Assembly (NCBI GenBank): GCA_001630475.1 | Contig: KV419411.1 | Coordinates: 208,337-272,336, forward strand | Source: Sistotremastrum niveocremeum HHB9708 | Lineage: Eukaryota; Basidiomycota; Agaricomycetes; Sistotremastrales; Sistotremastraceae | Direction: 5' to 3' | DNA length: 64,000 nucleotides | Part shown: one piece after another, positions 43,638 through 55,555 of the stretch | How positions within the stretch are numbered: position 1 is the first letter of the stretch | Layout: each line of letters begins with the position of its first letter | The notes under the pieces: model-generated | Databases searched by the model: none | What the model was told of the DNA's origin: nothing | Seen by the model: only the letters and a program-made list of their open reading frames with translations | Translations under genes and position numbers: made by a program

Positions 43638-44748
43638 GTCTTGGTTCAACAGTCGCACAATTAGTTTCAATTGGCGAGAAATGAGACTTGTGAATCAGAT
43701 AAAATGCGAAGTAATTACGAGCTCGCTTAGCTACGCTTTAAGCTGTTGTGAAAAGAACGAGGGCTGTGAGACCCTGAATTACTGAGACATCAAATCGAAA
43801 AAATGACTTTTGCTCCAACAAAGTTCTCGAAATGCACTTCACGGGTTTCTTTTTCTGGGATGTCTGGCCGTGTAGATTTTTATTCTTTTCCTTTGATATG
43901 TAAAAGATATTTTGAGCGTAAAATTCTCCTGTGCGATCCATCCGTCTTGACACAAAGTGAGACTGCGAAATGCAAAGCAAGAGAGGTACCGCTTACCTAA
44001 GCACATCGCTCGCGGAACTTTCGTCCGGCTTCCGACAAAGGCTCATCGGAAAACTTAAAAAACACTCACTGCCTTGACACCATTGATTCTTTTCGCCCTG
44101 CTTGACTAGTGGACCACGGAGCTCATAAAAATGGTCATATGAAGGCGAAATCGTCAAAAATCAAGAAGGCCTCGAAGGCCAAACTTCAAAGAGAAGCCGA
44201 AAGAACTCGCTAAGGAGTCAGGACAATGGACTCGGAACACTCTAGGCCTATCCTCCAGATTGTTATTCATACTCATTGCTCTAAATTCGGTTTTCCACGG
44301 ATGATCAATGTAACAAACGACGATAGAGGTCTACGAGAAAATGAGGCAAAGAGTCTCCCTCCAGTCTGAAACTGAATTCGATCGGGTGTCGATTGTGCTG
44401 GCACCACATTTCTGTCCCATATCTCTTGTCAGTGACTCAGATGCGGATGTATGCTACTGCTCCCCGGATGGTGACGGTGAGAATTACCGGCGTCAATCCA
44501 GTGGATCAACCTACACGTGTCCATTCTTTATTGGATACTTCGCGCGTCTAAGTCTCGCAACCTGGTCCGAGATACTTCGAGTGCATTAACCGCACCGACA
44601 CGAGAGCAAGATAGGGAACTGGGTGCGGCCCCTGTGGTCTGCAGACTGCGCACTGTGCAGAGGCGATGCAAGGGGTCAACTGAATTTGTTGCAGGCACCA
44701 CACTTATACTAGCAGCCCACTTCACACGCGCTCTTCTTTGTCTCCCCA
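43638..44748. other. Intergenic, containing an EBP2 5'-end relic
   Basis: Part of it, about 43930-44210, is a diverged copy of the EBP2 promoter and first codons (47525-47770): shared GATCCATCCGTCTT, CGCTTACCTAAGCAC, TCGCTCGCGGAAC, GACTAG-GATCCACGAG-like and AAGGCCTCGAA blocks in the same order. The rest holds no recognised gene and serves as upstream region of pseudokinase copy B. Confidence 0.75.
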
Positions 44749-47013
44749 ATGCAATCACTCTTCCGCGATACTACGCCAGACCCCTCTCGCTATGGATGGT
44801 ACGGTCTATTACGCAGCGTGGCGCAGATGTCCCCCATATCTGGGCTGGATGGAGTCGTTGACCTGATTGAGCGCATCGATAGATCCATCTTGAGTCTCAA
44901 GCAGTCGAAGTCGATCGCGTCTCTCATTGTTGAGGAAACGTACTTACATCACCTCGATAGAGCTCGATGCGAAACCGTCCTTCAGGGATGCATTCAGATC
45001 TGGGTGCTGGTGAAGGATGAGGAGAGGAAAAAGTCTGAGTCTTATGTCGCGGACCTCCAAACGTACGTCATCTAGAATTCCAGTCGTCATCTGAATGTTC
45101 ACTCAAGCGTCATACGATCATCTTCAGACTTCTGAAAACTTTCATAAAAGACCTGGAAGAGTGGACTGACCAAAATAAATCCAAGGTTTGGTGGATTGTG
45201 AACCGAAAACTTGTCGACAAACGTGTGGAGGAACACAGTCTCTCCGTTCAGCGATTGCTAGAGCTGCTTCTCGTAAGTGGTATGCAAGATAAGTCAAAGA
45301 TATAGTATAATGATTAGTCTTGCACAGGCGCATCGCACAATCCAAACCGGAAATCAGTTGGAAGCCGTCGAGGACAAGCTCAATCACATGGATGAGAAGC
45401 TTGGTAATATGGATGATGTGCTCACGCGCTTTACCAAGAATTTTTCAGTTTCGACTGAAGCAGATCAAGAGGACGCAGACCGGCCCGCCATTCTCAGGAA
45501 CGGGAGGGACGACGAACTTTCGCTCACAGATGAAATCGAGATACGGGCTGCCATGGTGCGTAATCTCCTTTGCGAAATTGGCCTGTAATCCATCTTATTA
45601 ATCCTTCGATGCAGAGATCTCTACGAGAGCGTGATCCAGGGGGTGCAATTTTGATGGCACGTCAGTCCGGAGTTCCTTTATCTGCTCCTCATTATCCAAT
45701 TGCATATCATGACCTTCGCCCTATCGGCGATATAAAATCTTTCAATGAGTACGACACATGGGCTAGCAAGCTGGCAGGATCGACTCTCAAGGTACAGGTG
45801 AAGCGTTTCCAGTATCGAAAGGATGTGTCCCCCGAAACGGTACACAGGGTAAGATTGAATTTGTTAAGGTCTCATCTACCAAATGGGAATACAATAACGC
45901 CACATTTTAGCGTTTCTCTCGGGAACTTGCTGTCGTGTCATCTGTTCGGCACCCCAATATAGTGGAGTTCATTGGGATGGTGAACATAACACAAGGCGAA
46001 GGAGACCGATCAGCATCACTGTGGGCCAATCGAATAATTTGTTTCTCTCTAGGGTTAACATAGATCATCAGTGTCCTCCTGTTCGAACATTTTCCATTGG
46101 GAGATCTGCGGAGTTATTCTAAGCGTTATCCCGTCGATGTGAATACTCGGTTATCTTGGGTGAGATCGTGACAGCGATTTACAAATCCTCATTTGCTCAC
46201 ATTCACCCTCAGATTATCCAAACGGCAGCCGCGCTCCATCACCTTCACAATTTGACCCCCAATTCTGTCCTCCACAATGATGTTCACTCCGTGGGTGTAT
46301 ATTCATGTGTATTCTTCGACACGTCAAAGATATCACCCATTTACACCCCTCTCTGCAGTCACAGATATTGATAGGGGAGCATGGCGTTGCCAAGCTAAAT
46401 TGTTTCACGTATGCGCGTAAGATCCATCAAGCCACTGAGGCCCCGTTCACCGTTGCTATCGCCGCCTCTACCACTTCCACTACCCGTGAGGGACGAGCAA
46501 GATCCGAGGCCAATACCCGGTCAGACAATGATGACAGAGAGATGTATCAGTGGCCCCGAACCTGTAAGGCACCCGAAACAGTTGGGCGTTGGGACGCCAC
46601 AATGCGAACGGGTATTCCTGGAAGACTGTCCCTCGCATCGGATGTTTACAGTTGGTCATTGACAGCCGTGGAAGTGAGTCGCTCTCACCTCATGCCGGTG
46701 TAGCGCATCTTATCCATTTTGAAAGATACTCACATCCATTGATCCGTTTGATTGGGCTTGTTGCCCTCGTGTAGCTGAAGATGGGAGACTGATGAATAGC
46801 TGCATCACTCGGGAGGCTCTAATTGATTCAGAACCCTTTCCAATTGATACCCAAGATCGATTGGGATTTGAGAATCCAGAAACTCGAGAGAAACTCTGGA
46901 ATTTGTTGGAACCTTGCTGGGCCAAAAATCCGGATACGAGACCGTCCATCACACATATGCTTCACCAACTCCATAGTTTCCTGAGGTCACTCATGACGCC
47001 GGTTCAGCTGTGA
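44749..47013 (+). CDS. Helical-domain pseudokinase, copy B (intact)
   Basis: Ten exons: 44749-44909, 44961-45062, 45128-45272, 45328-45555, 45615-45848, 45911-46020, 46072-46159, 46213-46290, 46365-46673, 46726-47013. Total 1743 nt, 580 aa, in phase. Residues 1 to about 230 are all-helical: SGLDGVVDLIERIDRSILSL, CIQIWVLVKDEERK, VWWIVNRKLVDKRVEEHSLS, QLEAVEDKLNHMDEKLGNMD. Then a kinase fold: beta-3 Lys in VQVKRFQY, alpha-C Glu in FSREL, VRHPNIVEFIGM, hinge LLFEHFPLGDL. But no glycine loop, HRD region is HNDVHS without the Asn, and DFG is NCF (KLNCF). So binding may remain but catalysis should be lost. C-lobe DVYSWSLTAVE and CWAKNPDTRPS are kinase-typical. First donor (AA|GTCGAT) is weak. A downstream frame (47111) may be extra C-terminus. 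Possible signalling or cell-death executor; inference. Confidence 0.75.
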
Positions 47014-47720
47014 GGACCGCGTTAGAGATGGTAGCGTCCCAGAACTCGATTGACGGTCAGCTCATTGCCGCCATCCAGTACTATGCTGACGGAAAATAGG
47101 TGAACGTTCGATGGGTGATCCTGCCGCTTCTTTGAAAGAGAGAATGGAGAGTTCCAGGTCTGATATGAATACAAATGACGAGCATTCAGTGAATTCCTCC
47201 TCGCTTGCCCTAGAGTCCGACCCAGACGCGAAACTGTTGCCAGTTGAATGGTTAAACAATTCTGAGCCTATGAGAGGCCGTGTCCTGGAGAAGTGGGAAA
47301 GATAATCGGGATTGGTCACTCTCCCAATCTGTGTCGGTAGGAAGTGCTGTTGAGCCAATGGCCGAGTCTTTGACCACAAACGGCGGGAAGCGAAAGAGGG
47401 AAGCGACAAGCAGGGAGAGGATGGCGAAGAAAAGGATAGCATGAGATGTTCGGTGAACTATATGAATTTTCTTCCTTGCTATTGATCTGTACAAGTTATC
47501 TGAAACCTGTAATTTTCTCATCTGATCCATCCGTCTTCATACAAATTGGAAGTGAACCTGCAAAACGCAAAGCAAAAGACGTATCGCTTACCTAAGCACG
47601 TCGCTCGCGGAACCTTCTCCTCATCCGACCTCCGACAAATTTTTCGTCGTAAAGGTCACTTCCCTAACGTCTCCAACTCCATTCCCTTCGCTCGACTAGC
47701 GATCCACGAGTCTCATAGCA
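47014..47720. other. 3' region of copy B and EBP2 promoter
   Basis: A frame at 47111-47305 (acidic, Ser-rich; DPAASLKERMESSRSDMNTN) could be a spliced tail of copy B, but I found no clear intron linking them. Bases 47525-47720 are the EBP2 5' region, duplicated at 43930. Confidence 0.45.
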
Positions 47721-49699
47721 ATGGGCCGATCAAAAGACAAGTCCTCAAAAGTCAAGGAGGCCTCGAAAACCCCTAACGGGAAAGCGAAAGTTTCAGTAAC
47801 GGCGACCGCGAAGGAGGGTATTGTTGGGAAGAAGGGCAAGGTTGAAGTCGTCCCGGGCACCACTAACACGACGACGACGACCTTAAAAGATAAAGGCAAA
47901 GGAAAGAAGGTGGAGGAGAAGTCGAAAGAGCCCGCGAAGGACAAAGGAAAAGCCAAGGCCAAAGCCAACGGCGGCAAATCACGTCTAGAAGCTACACTCG
48001 ACGCTCTCGAGGCACTCGCTCCCGAAGATGACGAGGACGCAGACGATGAAGATGGAGATTGGGAATCTCTCCCTGACTCTAACGTTGACTCTGCCGACGA
48101 ATCTGGAGGCGACGACGCTGGAGTTCCAGAAGACGAACTCATCAAGATCGCCCAGCAGCTCAAAGCTCTTGAATCTCCTCTTGCCTCTGCTCAGGCCTCT
48201 TCATCTCGAAAAGCCTCTACTTCGAAAGCTTCGTCCTCGAAGGAGAAGGGTAAAAAGAAGGTCGACGTGGTGATGGACGCTTCGAGCGAGGATTCCGACG
48301 TTGATGACGACGAGGATGGGATTGACGAAGAAGGGATGCAGAAGATCCTGGAACTCTTGGGCAACGACGGACTCGACGACGTTGCCAAAGCTCAACTGGA
48401 CATCCTTGCTGGTTCAGCCGACGACGACGACGAAGAAGAAGGCAGCAAAGAATCTGACTCTGGAGAGGAAGGAGCAGAGGGTCTGGAAGACGTTGAAGCG
48501 AGTCTTGATGAAGGCTCTGAAGATGACGAGGACGAAGAGGCCGAGAAAGAGGAGGAAGAGGACGATGATGTCGAGTTAGATGCACTGTCTGACTCTCAAG
48601 CATCACTCGACGCTGACGCCGTTCCCCGTCAAAAGATAACCATCAATAACAAAGTACCTCTCCCGCCTCTACCACTATCAAATTGCTAATGTATCTGATC
48701 ATAGGTGGCACTGGATCGGATTCGAGAAACGATCGAATTAGGTGACCTTCCGTGGACGGAAACGCTGGTGGTGACGTATCCCGAGTCTATCGAAGTCGAC
48801 GTGGACGATGATCTCAATCGTGAACTCGCATTGTAAGCGTTCCTCTCCCTTCACTCCTTCAAAAGTCGAGACTAAACAACATGCAGTTACAAACAATCCC
48901 TCCACGCCGCCGAAACGGCCAAATCACTCGCAGCAAAAGCGAACCCTCCCCTCCCATTCACTCGTCCATCAGACTACTTCGCAGAGATGGTCAAGTCAGA
49001 TTCGCACATGGAACGTATCCGTCAACGACTCCTGGACGAGAGTGCATCGATTAAGAAGAGTCAGGATAAGAAGAGGGAGAGGGAAGGGAAGAAGTTCGGG
49101 AAGGAGGTGCAGAGGGAGAAGTTGAAGGAACGGGAGAAAGGGAAGAAAGATATGGAGGAGAGATTGAAGGGTCTTAAACGCAGTATGTACCCTCTCTATT
49201 CACCTTTACGCGTCTCCGAGCAATCTCTAACTCCGGTTTTACAGAACATAAAGATGCGACAGACGAGAAAGACGACGAAGCATTCGACATAGCAGTCGAA
49301 GACGCCATCTCATCCCAGCCTTCATCAAAACGTCAACGCGCAAATTCAGCCGGGGACAGCAGAGGTCGAGGTCGTGACAGCTCCCGAGGCGATCGTGGAT
49401 CCAGAGGACGCGACGGATCTCGTGGAGGACGGGGTGGAGGCCGAGGAATATCGAGAGAAGGTCGTGATGCAAAGTTCGGCTTTGGAGGCGGCAACAGACG
49501 GTCGAAGTCGAATACGAGAGAGTCGACTGAGGCGTTTGATGGATCTGGTGGTCGCGGCGGCCGTGGACGGGGCGGACGAGGTGGAAGTCGAGGTGGATTT
49601 GGAGGTAGAGGCGGGTCTAGTCGAGGCGGTGGTGGTGGTGGGAGGGGAACGAAGAGGGTTGGAAGGGGACGGAGGATGTCGAGTAAGAGTCGGTCGTAG
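47721..49699 (+). CDS. EBP2: rRNA-processing protein EBP2
   Basis: Nucleolar factor for 60S ribosomal subunit and 27S pre-rRNA processing. Exons 47721-48653, 48705-48832, 48887-49182, 49245-49699 total 1812 nt, 603 aa. N-terminus: Lys/Ser-rich basic (MGRSKDKSSKVKEASKTPNG) then long acidic stretches (EDEEAEKEEEEDDDVELDAL). Ebp2 domain: VALDRIRETIELGDLPWTET, ELAFYKQSLHAAETAK, LPFTRPSDYFAEMVKSDSHM, ERIRQRLLDE and the charged helix KKFGKEVQREKLKEREKGKK, with DAKFGFGGGNRRSKSNTRES near the end. The C-terminus is extended with an RGG/GGRGG-rich tail (SRGRGRDSSRGDRGSRGRDG), as in nucleolar RNA-binding proteins. Complete and probably functional. Confidence 0.93.
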
Positions 49700-49973
49700 A
49701 CCTTATTTGTGTTCGTACTGGTCGTGGTGTTGTTGCAAAATTATCTAGCATTTATTCATAATGGATTTGAATACGCACGCCGAGCTTGGGATTGATAAGA
49801 GTAAGAATAAAGCGTACTACGGAAATACAGGAAATATATTGCATAACTCCACAACAAGAAAAGGAGGGGATGCTACGTCAGTAGCAATATACGAAAAGAA
49901 CATCACGACTCGAATGTCATAGACGGGACAAGATGCCAATATGACGGAAGGAAGAGCCGCAGGAATGCAAAAA

Positions 49974-51845
49974 TCAATCCGAGATAATCTCCGTCATACG
50001 ACTCTCACTGTCCTCGCCTACGCCTCCAATCTTATGCAACCAGAACGGACCGACGGGATCATCATCATCATGGAACACTAAATGCCAAAAGACCCAATAA
50101 GTTACCATCAAGATAATCGAAGCGGGGGCACGTACCAGTTGTCCACGATCCGAGGACACCATAGCATGATCTTATACCGCCAATCTGCACACCTTCAGAG
50201 GACCAAATAACATGTCCCTGCTCTCCACTCGTCTAACGCCCAATCAGCCATGTCCTCTCCTCATCATGATCACGAAGGAGGACTCACAAAATGCCACCGA
50301 ATCTGCCCATCGCCAGTCATACATACCCACCCAACGATACTCGCCATAAATCCCTCCCCATTAGCCACGAGGCCGCCTTCGAAATGGATCTTTGGACGGC
50401 TTGGGAAGAGAGGATGGGGAGGCCCGTGGGCGAGGATTCGGAGATCAACTTTGATGAAGCGGAGGGCTTCGGAAAATGAGGGGTCGATGAGGGGGTTAGC
50501 TACTTGGTGTGATACGAGGTGATGATTGAACTCTGCGACACATTTAAAATCATGTTTCAGTCGAAAGAAGGGATGAAGACATACGTATAAGATCACGATG
50601 ATCGCAGAATGAAAAACCAACTTGCCACCTCCCCTCAATCCCCGCCCAGTCATCCTCCCTCCTCCCTCTCAACCCCGACGCCGAATTCGCCTGAATAAAA
50701 GGTAATGCCAAAGGTCGAGTGATAGGTGAAGTTGGGATTGTGACGCGGTCTATGAAGTTGAGTGTGAAGACGTGGTGGATGTGTCGGAGGTGAAGCCAAT
50801 TTGTGAGAATTTTGTGGTTGTGCGGGTCGGAGTCGAGGGATGGTGGGCGGTTGATGGGGACTGCGGTGAGGGGGCTTTCTTCGTAGTCGATTTCTGGGTC
50901 TTCGTCGGTGGAGTCGACTGGGAGAGGGGAAGATGCGTTGAGGGACTCAATTTCGTCGATTCCGGTGTCGCTTGCGCTCGGTCCTGCATGGCTGCTCGTC
51001 GCGGTACTCAATTCCGCGGTCGAACTCGGATCCGCAGCAGAAGCGCCAGCACCAGCACCAGCATTATCACCCCCAGCACTCGGAGTCGGCGCATCAGGAT
51101 CCAAAAAAGGTCCATAAAGCGCCCCAGGCGTATAATGCGAAATGTCATAAACATACGACCGACTATTCAGCCTCATATCGGGCGTATGATCGATCTTCGT
51201 CAGACCGATGAGAACATGGAGATGAGACCGTAATTGAACTTCGCGAGGAGATGGAGTCCAGAGTTGGTGGTGGAAGATGAGTTGGCCGTAGGGCTCTGTG
51301 AGCTTTATGAGCCAGATTATGTTTTTGCCTGTGGGAATTTTGTCCCCGCCGCCTCCGCCGAGCTCGATGTTTTCGTCGTCGTCTGGGGTTTGGATTGGGG
51401 GGAGTGCGATTGGAGATGTTGGAGGGTGATATGAGCTGCTGGATGGCGATGGAGATGATGATCCAGACGGCGAAAGAGGAGGTGGCGAAGGGAATACAGC
51501 AGCCGTAAGTGCGATGTCTAGCAACGTCTCATACAGCTCTTCCCTCTCCGTAAGCTTCACTCTCTTCAGCCCGCCTGCACTCCCAACAATCGTCTCAGCT
51601 CTGAATCGTTTCTGCAAGCTCACCATCCAGTCATATTCGTCCCCAGCTCTCGGATGCAGGTTGATCTGCATAGCAGGCCGTGGGTCGTCGAATGTCTGAA
51701 GAAATAGGGATTTCCATATGAACGCCTTTGATGGGTGGGTTACTTGGAGAGCGTATGAGCGGGATGTACGTGAGAGGCATGAGAGAGTCAGAGCGTCGCA
51801 GTTGAGCAATATCTGGTCGATGAGTTCTTGTGGTAGTTCGTCCAT
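49974..51845 (-). CDS. F-box domain protein (DDDDPVGPFW type)
   Basis: Likely SCF adaptor. Exons 51845-50585, 50532-50288, 50217-50136, 50077-49974 total 1692 nt, 563 aa in phase. F-box at the extreme N-terminus: MDELPQELIDQILLNCDALT then LSCLSRTSRSYALQV. A central segment of over 150 residues is low-complexity (SPSGSSSPSPSSSS, GAGAGASAADPSS). The C-terminal part has WAGIEGRWQVGFSFCDH, PHPLFPSRPKIHFEGG, GDGQIRWHFV and ends VFHDDDDPVGPFWLHK, a block I associate with a common agaricomycete F-box family. It converges on EBP2 with about 270 bp between stops. Target unknown. Confidence 0.85.
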
Positions 51846-53079
51846 CGTTATCTCTTTTCAAAGACGATGCTCGGGTTAGGGCCTGCTTGTTCGAGCTGCG
51901 GTTAGACTAGTGATGGCGTTATAAGGAGGCTTACAGTAGGTCGACGTCGGCGATGAGATGAGACTCGGCGATCCCAGGCTGTCGCGTCATGGTCGTGACG
52001 AAACCAATTGCCGTTATAGCCGAGTCGGCTCCGGGCGCTTTCGGCTTTCGGCCTGAGTGAAGCTCTCAGTCCAGTAGAAAACTCCGCCGGCCGAAGGTCA
52101 GCCGAGGTTAGCGCCCAGCACCAGCCTGCGCCGGCCTACACTGTCCCGACTGATTTCATTGTATAGGGTTAGCTCAGCGTCTCGCGAGCCATCAAAGGCC
52201 AATGGCCTACATAACTGTGCAATTTCTGAGTATACTTTTATTTTTGGTACAATGTGGGCCAAATGGCCCAGACTGGCCTGCACTGCTTTGCAATAGTACT
52301 AGTTATAATACTCATTCGATGCTTCTACGAGTCCGATCTCAATTTTCTATTGTACGAAATTTTCTGGGAGGTCACCATTAGCCACCAACCTATGCTGAGT
52401 CTCGCCTGTCACTAAATACAGCAGGCCGGCGAAGGACATCAACCTACAATGACCTTTGCCTATGCAGCAATTCCTGAACACCCCGGGCCATCACATGCCA
52501 CCAACCCATCCAGATCCTAACACATCAATCGGCCGACAATCAACAGACAGATAGCGAAGGTCAACTGGCTTGCGTTGGCCTGCATCGACGCTGAGAGGCA
52601 CGAGACCGGATGACACGGCTGGATATATTAGGCAATGCGGGCCATCGCAGGCAAATGGCCCGCGGTGAGCTGATCCGAGAGGCCGTTTTAGGGGGATGGG
52701 CCACCGCAGGCCGTTGGCCTTCGCCGACTTTTATTCCGGCGGGTTTTGCACTCTCTCAGTCGCTCTCTCAGTGAACCCAAGTGCCAAAAGAAGTTTTGTT
52801 TTGAAACAGCGTTCAACAGAACCCATCTACTTTGAGACTTGTAGGAGCAGTACTCGCCACGTCCAAAATTTATTGTCCCACGCCACAGTTGTGGCCGTTA
52901 TCTCCGAAATGCCTTAGCTCGACAGAGCTCTCGACCTCGATATATTGGTTATAGACACAAAGTACATTGGTAGATTTTACTCTCTGGACCTTTGAAAGTA
53001 TACAGAGAAATTATCACGCAAGGCAGTCGTCAGTAGCGTCCAAAAGGGTCTCATCTCAAACAGGCATGCCAACGAGGAG
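51846..53079. other. Intergenic with a GGCC-rich repeat block
   Basis: Between about 52050 and 52770 the sequence is full of TGGCC/GGCCA and GCCGGC repeats. Weak inverted ends (CTCTCAGTCCAGTAGAAAACTC against the inverse of GGGTTTTGCACTCTCTCAG) hint at an old TIR element. No target duplication could be fixed. No gene recognised. Confidence 0.4.
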
Positions 53080-55175
53080 TCACGCGCGACAACAACTTTC
53101 GCTACAATAACTTGTGGACTCAGCGAGTGACGTCTCATCTTGCAAAACAGGCTCCATGCTGATGCAGTCGGGCCGTCGAGTGGGCTCAAAATCCCAACAA
53201 TCTTGACATAGAAACCACAGGTCCGGATAACCATGGAACTCAAGAGGTACACATGCATCGGAAACCCATGATTCTGTCTGATTTGCCTGCGGAGCTAAAA
53301 CGCTTTTGTAGCTGAGAACACCCCGATGCCCCGTGGTACACACTTACTGGGTGTAAAAATAAATGGTGGTTTAGATCGGATCATCTCCCTGATGACATTG
53401 GCAGGCTTTTTGCAATACTGGTATGGGATTTTGGAGGCTATCACTTCCTGAAAGTACTATTCAATATTATACGGAACACCGGACGTGAGTGCAAGCTTCA
53501 GCCTACAAGTATAAGGCAACCAAAGGCCCAGACGTCGCTCGCAGTAGTAGGTTTGGTCGTTGCGTTTGAGTCTTCACACGCATCCAATAATTCAGGTGCC
53601 ATCCAGTTGACGGTTCCTTTGATTCCCGTAGTTGAGGCATAATTAGATCTGGAAAGCGAAGGGTCTGCATCGGCCAGGCTGGCTAGACCAAAGTCCGCAA
53701 GGACTGCAATGCCGTCGTCGGAAACCAGCACGTTGCTCTAGAACTAGATGTCAAGACATATTCAAGATAAGAGGAGGAAGAGCGTACGCCTTTCAAATCT
53801 CCGTGAACGATACCTTGAGAATGCAGAAAATGAAGACCCTCAAGCACGTCCAGCAGCTTCATCGATCATCAACTGTGAAAAAATGTGAAGAGCATGGAGG
53901 TGGGACTTACCAAGAATGCTCGTTTGACCCAGGGATTTCTTTGATATAACTGATCACAGTTCCATTTTTCATCCATGGCGAGACGAGAGAAAAAGGCGAA
54001 CCATCGCCATCTTGAGCCAGTGTATAAGTCGGAAAGAAACAATAGCCTAGAAATGGTAGAACATTTGAATGTTCCATCCTTGCCCACAAACACATCTCCT
54101 TTTTGATGTTCTGGAAAAACACAGTCGACTGGTAAGCAACAAAAGCATGTGAAACTAAGCCGGTCAGCGCACCCTGAGTAACGAACGCCTGTCTCGTTTT
54201 GCGATGTGAACATCTCGTATGACTTTGACAGCGACTGGCTTAGAATCCAGTTTAGCCTTATGGATGTCTGAATAACCTCCCCATGCAACAAGACTCATAT
54301 CAGAATTGGCATAAGAGATTAAGCCACTAAGATTCGGGATTTCATCAGGAAAAAGGGTCCCGTCTTTATAGCCATGTCCCCCCCTCAGCGATCTCCATAG
54401 CGCGCTGTAGGTGCCCATAGCTGCTATGGAATATTGGTAAGTGTCTGGAATATTCTATCGGCAGCCATAGAAGCCTATGACACATTACATGATTTTTCCG
54501 AGGGGGGTACATGGCCATGGATCCGGAGGGTGTTTTCCTGATGTTCTTCGTCTGAGGAGAAATGTGTGCCGTTCGAAGAGAAATATGTGCTAGTCGAGGG
54601 GGGAGGGATAGTCCGATTTATTGTTGTGAGTAAACGGATTGGCGGGAGGCTCAGGGCAAATTCATCGCTCCCAAATTCACTGCGCGTCCTATGTCTCGCC
54701 TGCGAATTGAATTCCAATTCTTCAAGTTCTTCGCGCGACTGACTCGGTCGCGGCGGTTGCGATAATAGCAGCGGTGCTTCTAGTGATAAGCTCTGTCGCT
54801 TGAATGAAGGAGCACGTGGAGGTGGGGACATAGCCTTTCTCTTTCCCGTCACAAGCTGGATCGCATGGTGACTCGATGCGTCGGCTGTCTCCTCAGGTCG
54901 ATCAACCCTATTAACTTGAACGGAAACTCAGCGATGTGTCACCTAGCTTGAGTGAAGTAGCGAGTATTCTGACCATTCGAATTGGACAGGCTGATTGGTC
55001 CATCTGATTCACTCAGTCTCCTATCTTTCCCGGCTCTCGGTACAGAACTCGAGTTCAAGTTTTCGTGGTTGTGGTATGCTGGGTACACTGGCAGGATGTC
55101 GTACGCGTATTGACGTGAGGATCCGGAGGAATCCAGATTTCGCCCGGTGGACATGGTGGATGGGATGGCGTTCAT
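53080..55175 (-). CDS. TKL-type serine/threonine protein kinase (active)
   Basis: Agaricomycete TKL kinase with a disordered N-terminus. N-terminal exon(s): MNAIPSTMSTGRNLDSSGSS and a Ser/Pro-rich second exon (PPRAPSFKRQSLSLEAPLLL). Kinase domain from about 54420: AWGGYSDIHKA (glycine loop), VAVKVIRDVHIAKR (beta-3 Lys), KEMCLWARMEHSNVLPFLGY (alpha-C), GIVHGDLKG + SNVLVSDD (catalytic loop HGDLKxxN, split by an intron), ADFGLAS (DFG), NWMAPELLD (APE), DVWAFGCL, and C-lobe LCQDCWDFEPTRRPD ending at TGA 53080. All catalytic residues are present, unlike its pseudokinase neighbours. Several exon borders, especially 5', are approximate; Met at 55154 is another possible start. Confidence 0.72.
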
Positions 55176-55555
55176 TCACGGGGGGTGCATCCATCGCCTC
55201 CTATTTGATCTATTCCCATGCTGCACAGCAATTCTCAAATAGCGATTTTAGGAAGTGGGAAATTCAGGGACTTCTATAGTAAACGCCTACTAGTATCCCG
55301 TCCCATGCCCTGTAGTCAAAATCAATTGGTCAAAATTGTTCCACTACGTTGACGATCGACAAGATCGACAAGGTCTCTGTCAACGCCCTTGGTGTCTTGA
55401 ATTTGACTACAGTATGTCAGCAATAATGAAGTGTCAACGACGGATAATCCAAGCGCTAGCAGCAACATGATGGCTGAGTTTGAAGTCTTTTCAAATTCTG
55501 GGTCCGATTTTGTCTGGCTTTCTCTCCGGCAAACTTTCAGGTCCGATGTATTCTC

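Noticed and set aside
47062-47442. Minus-strand frame between copy B and EBP2
   Set aside because: Antisense to a more plausible plus-strand acidic frame; no supporting motif.
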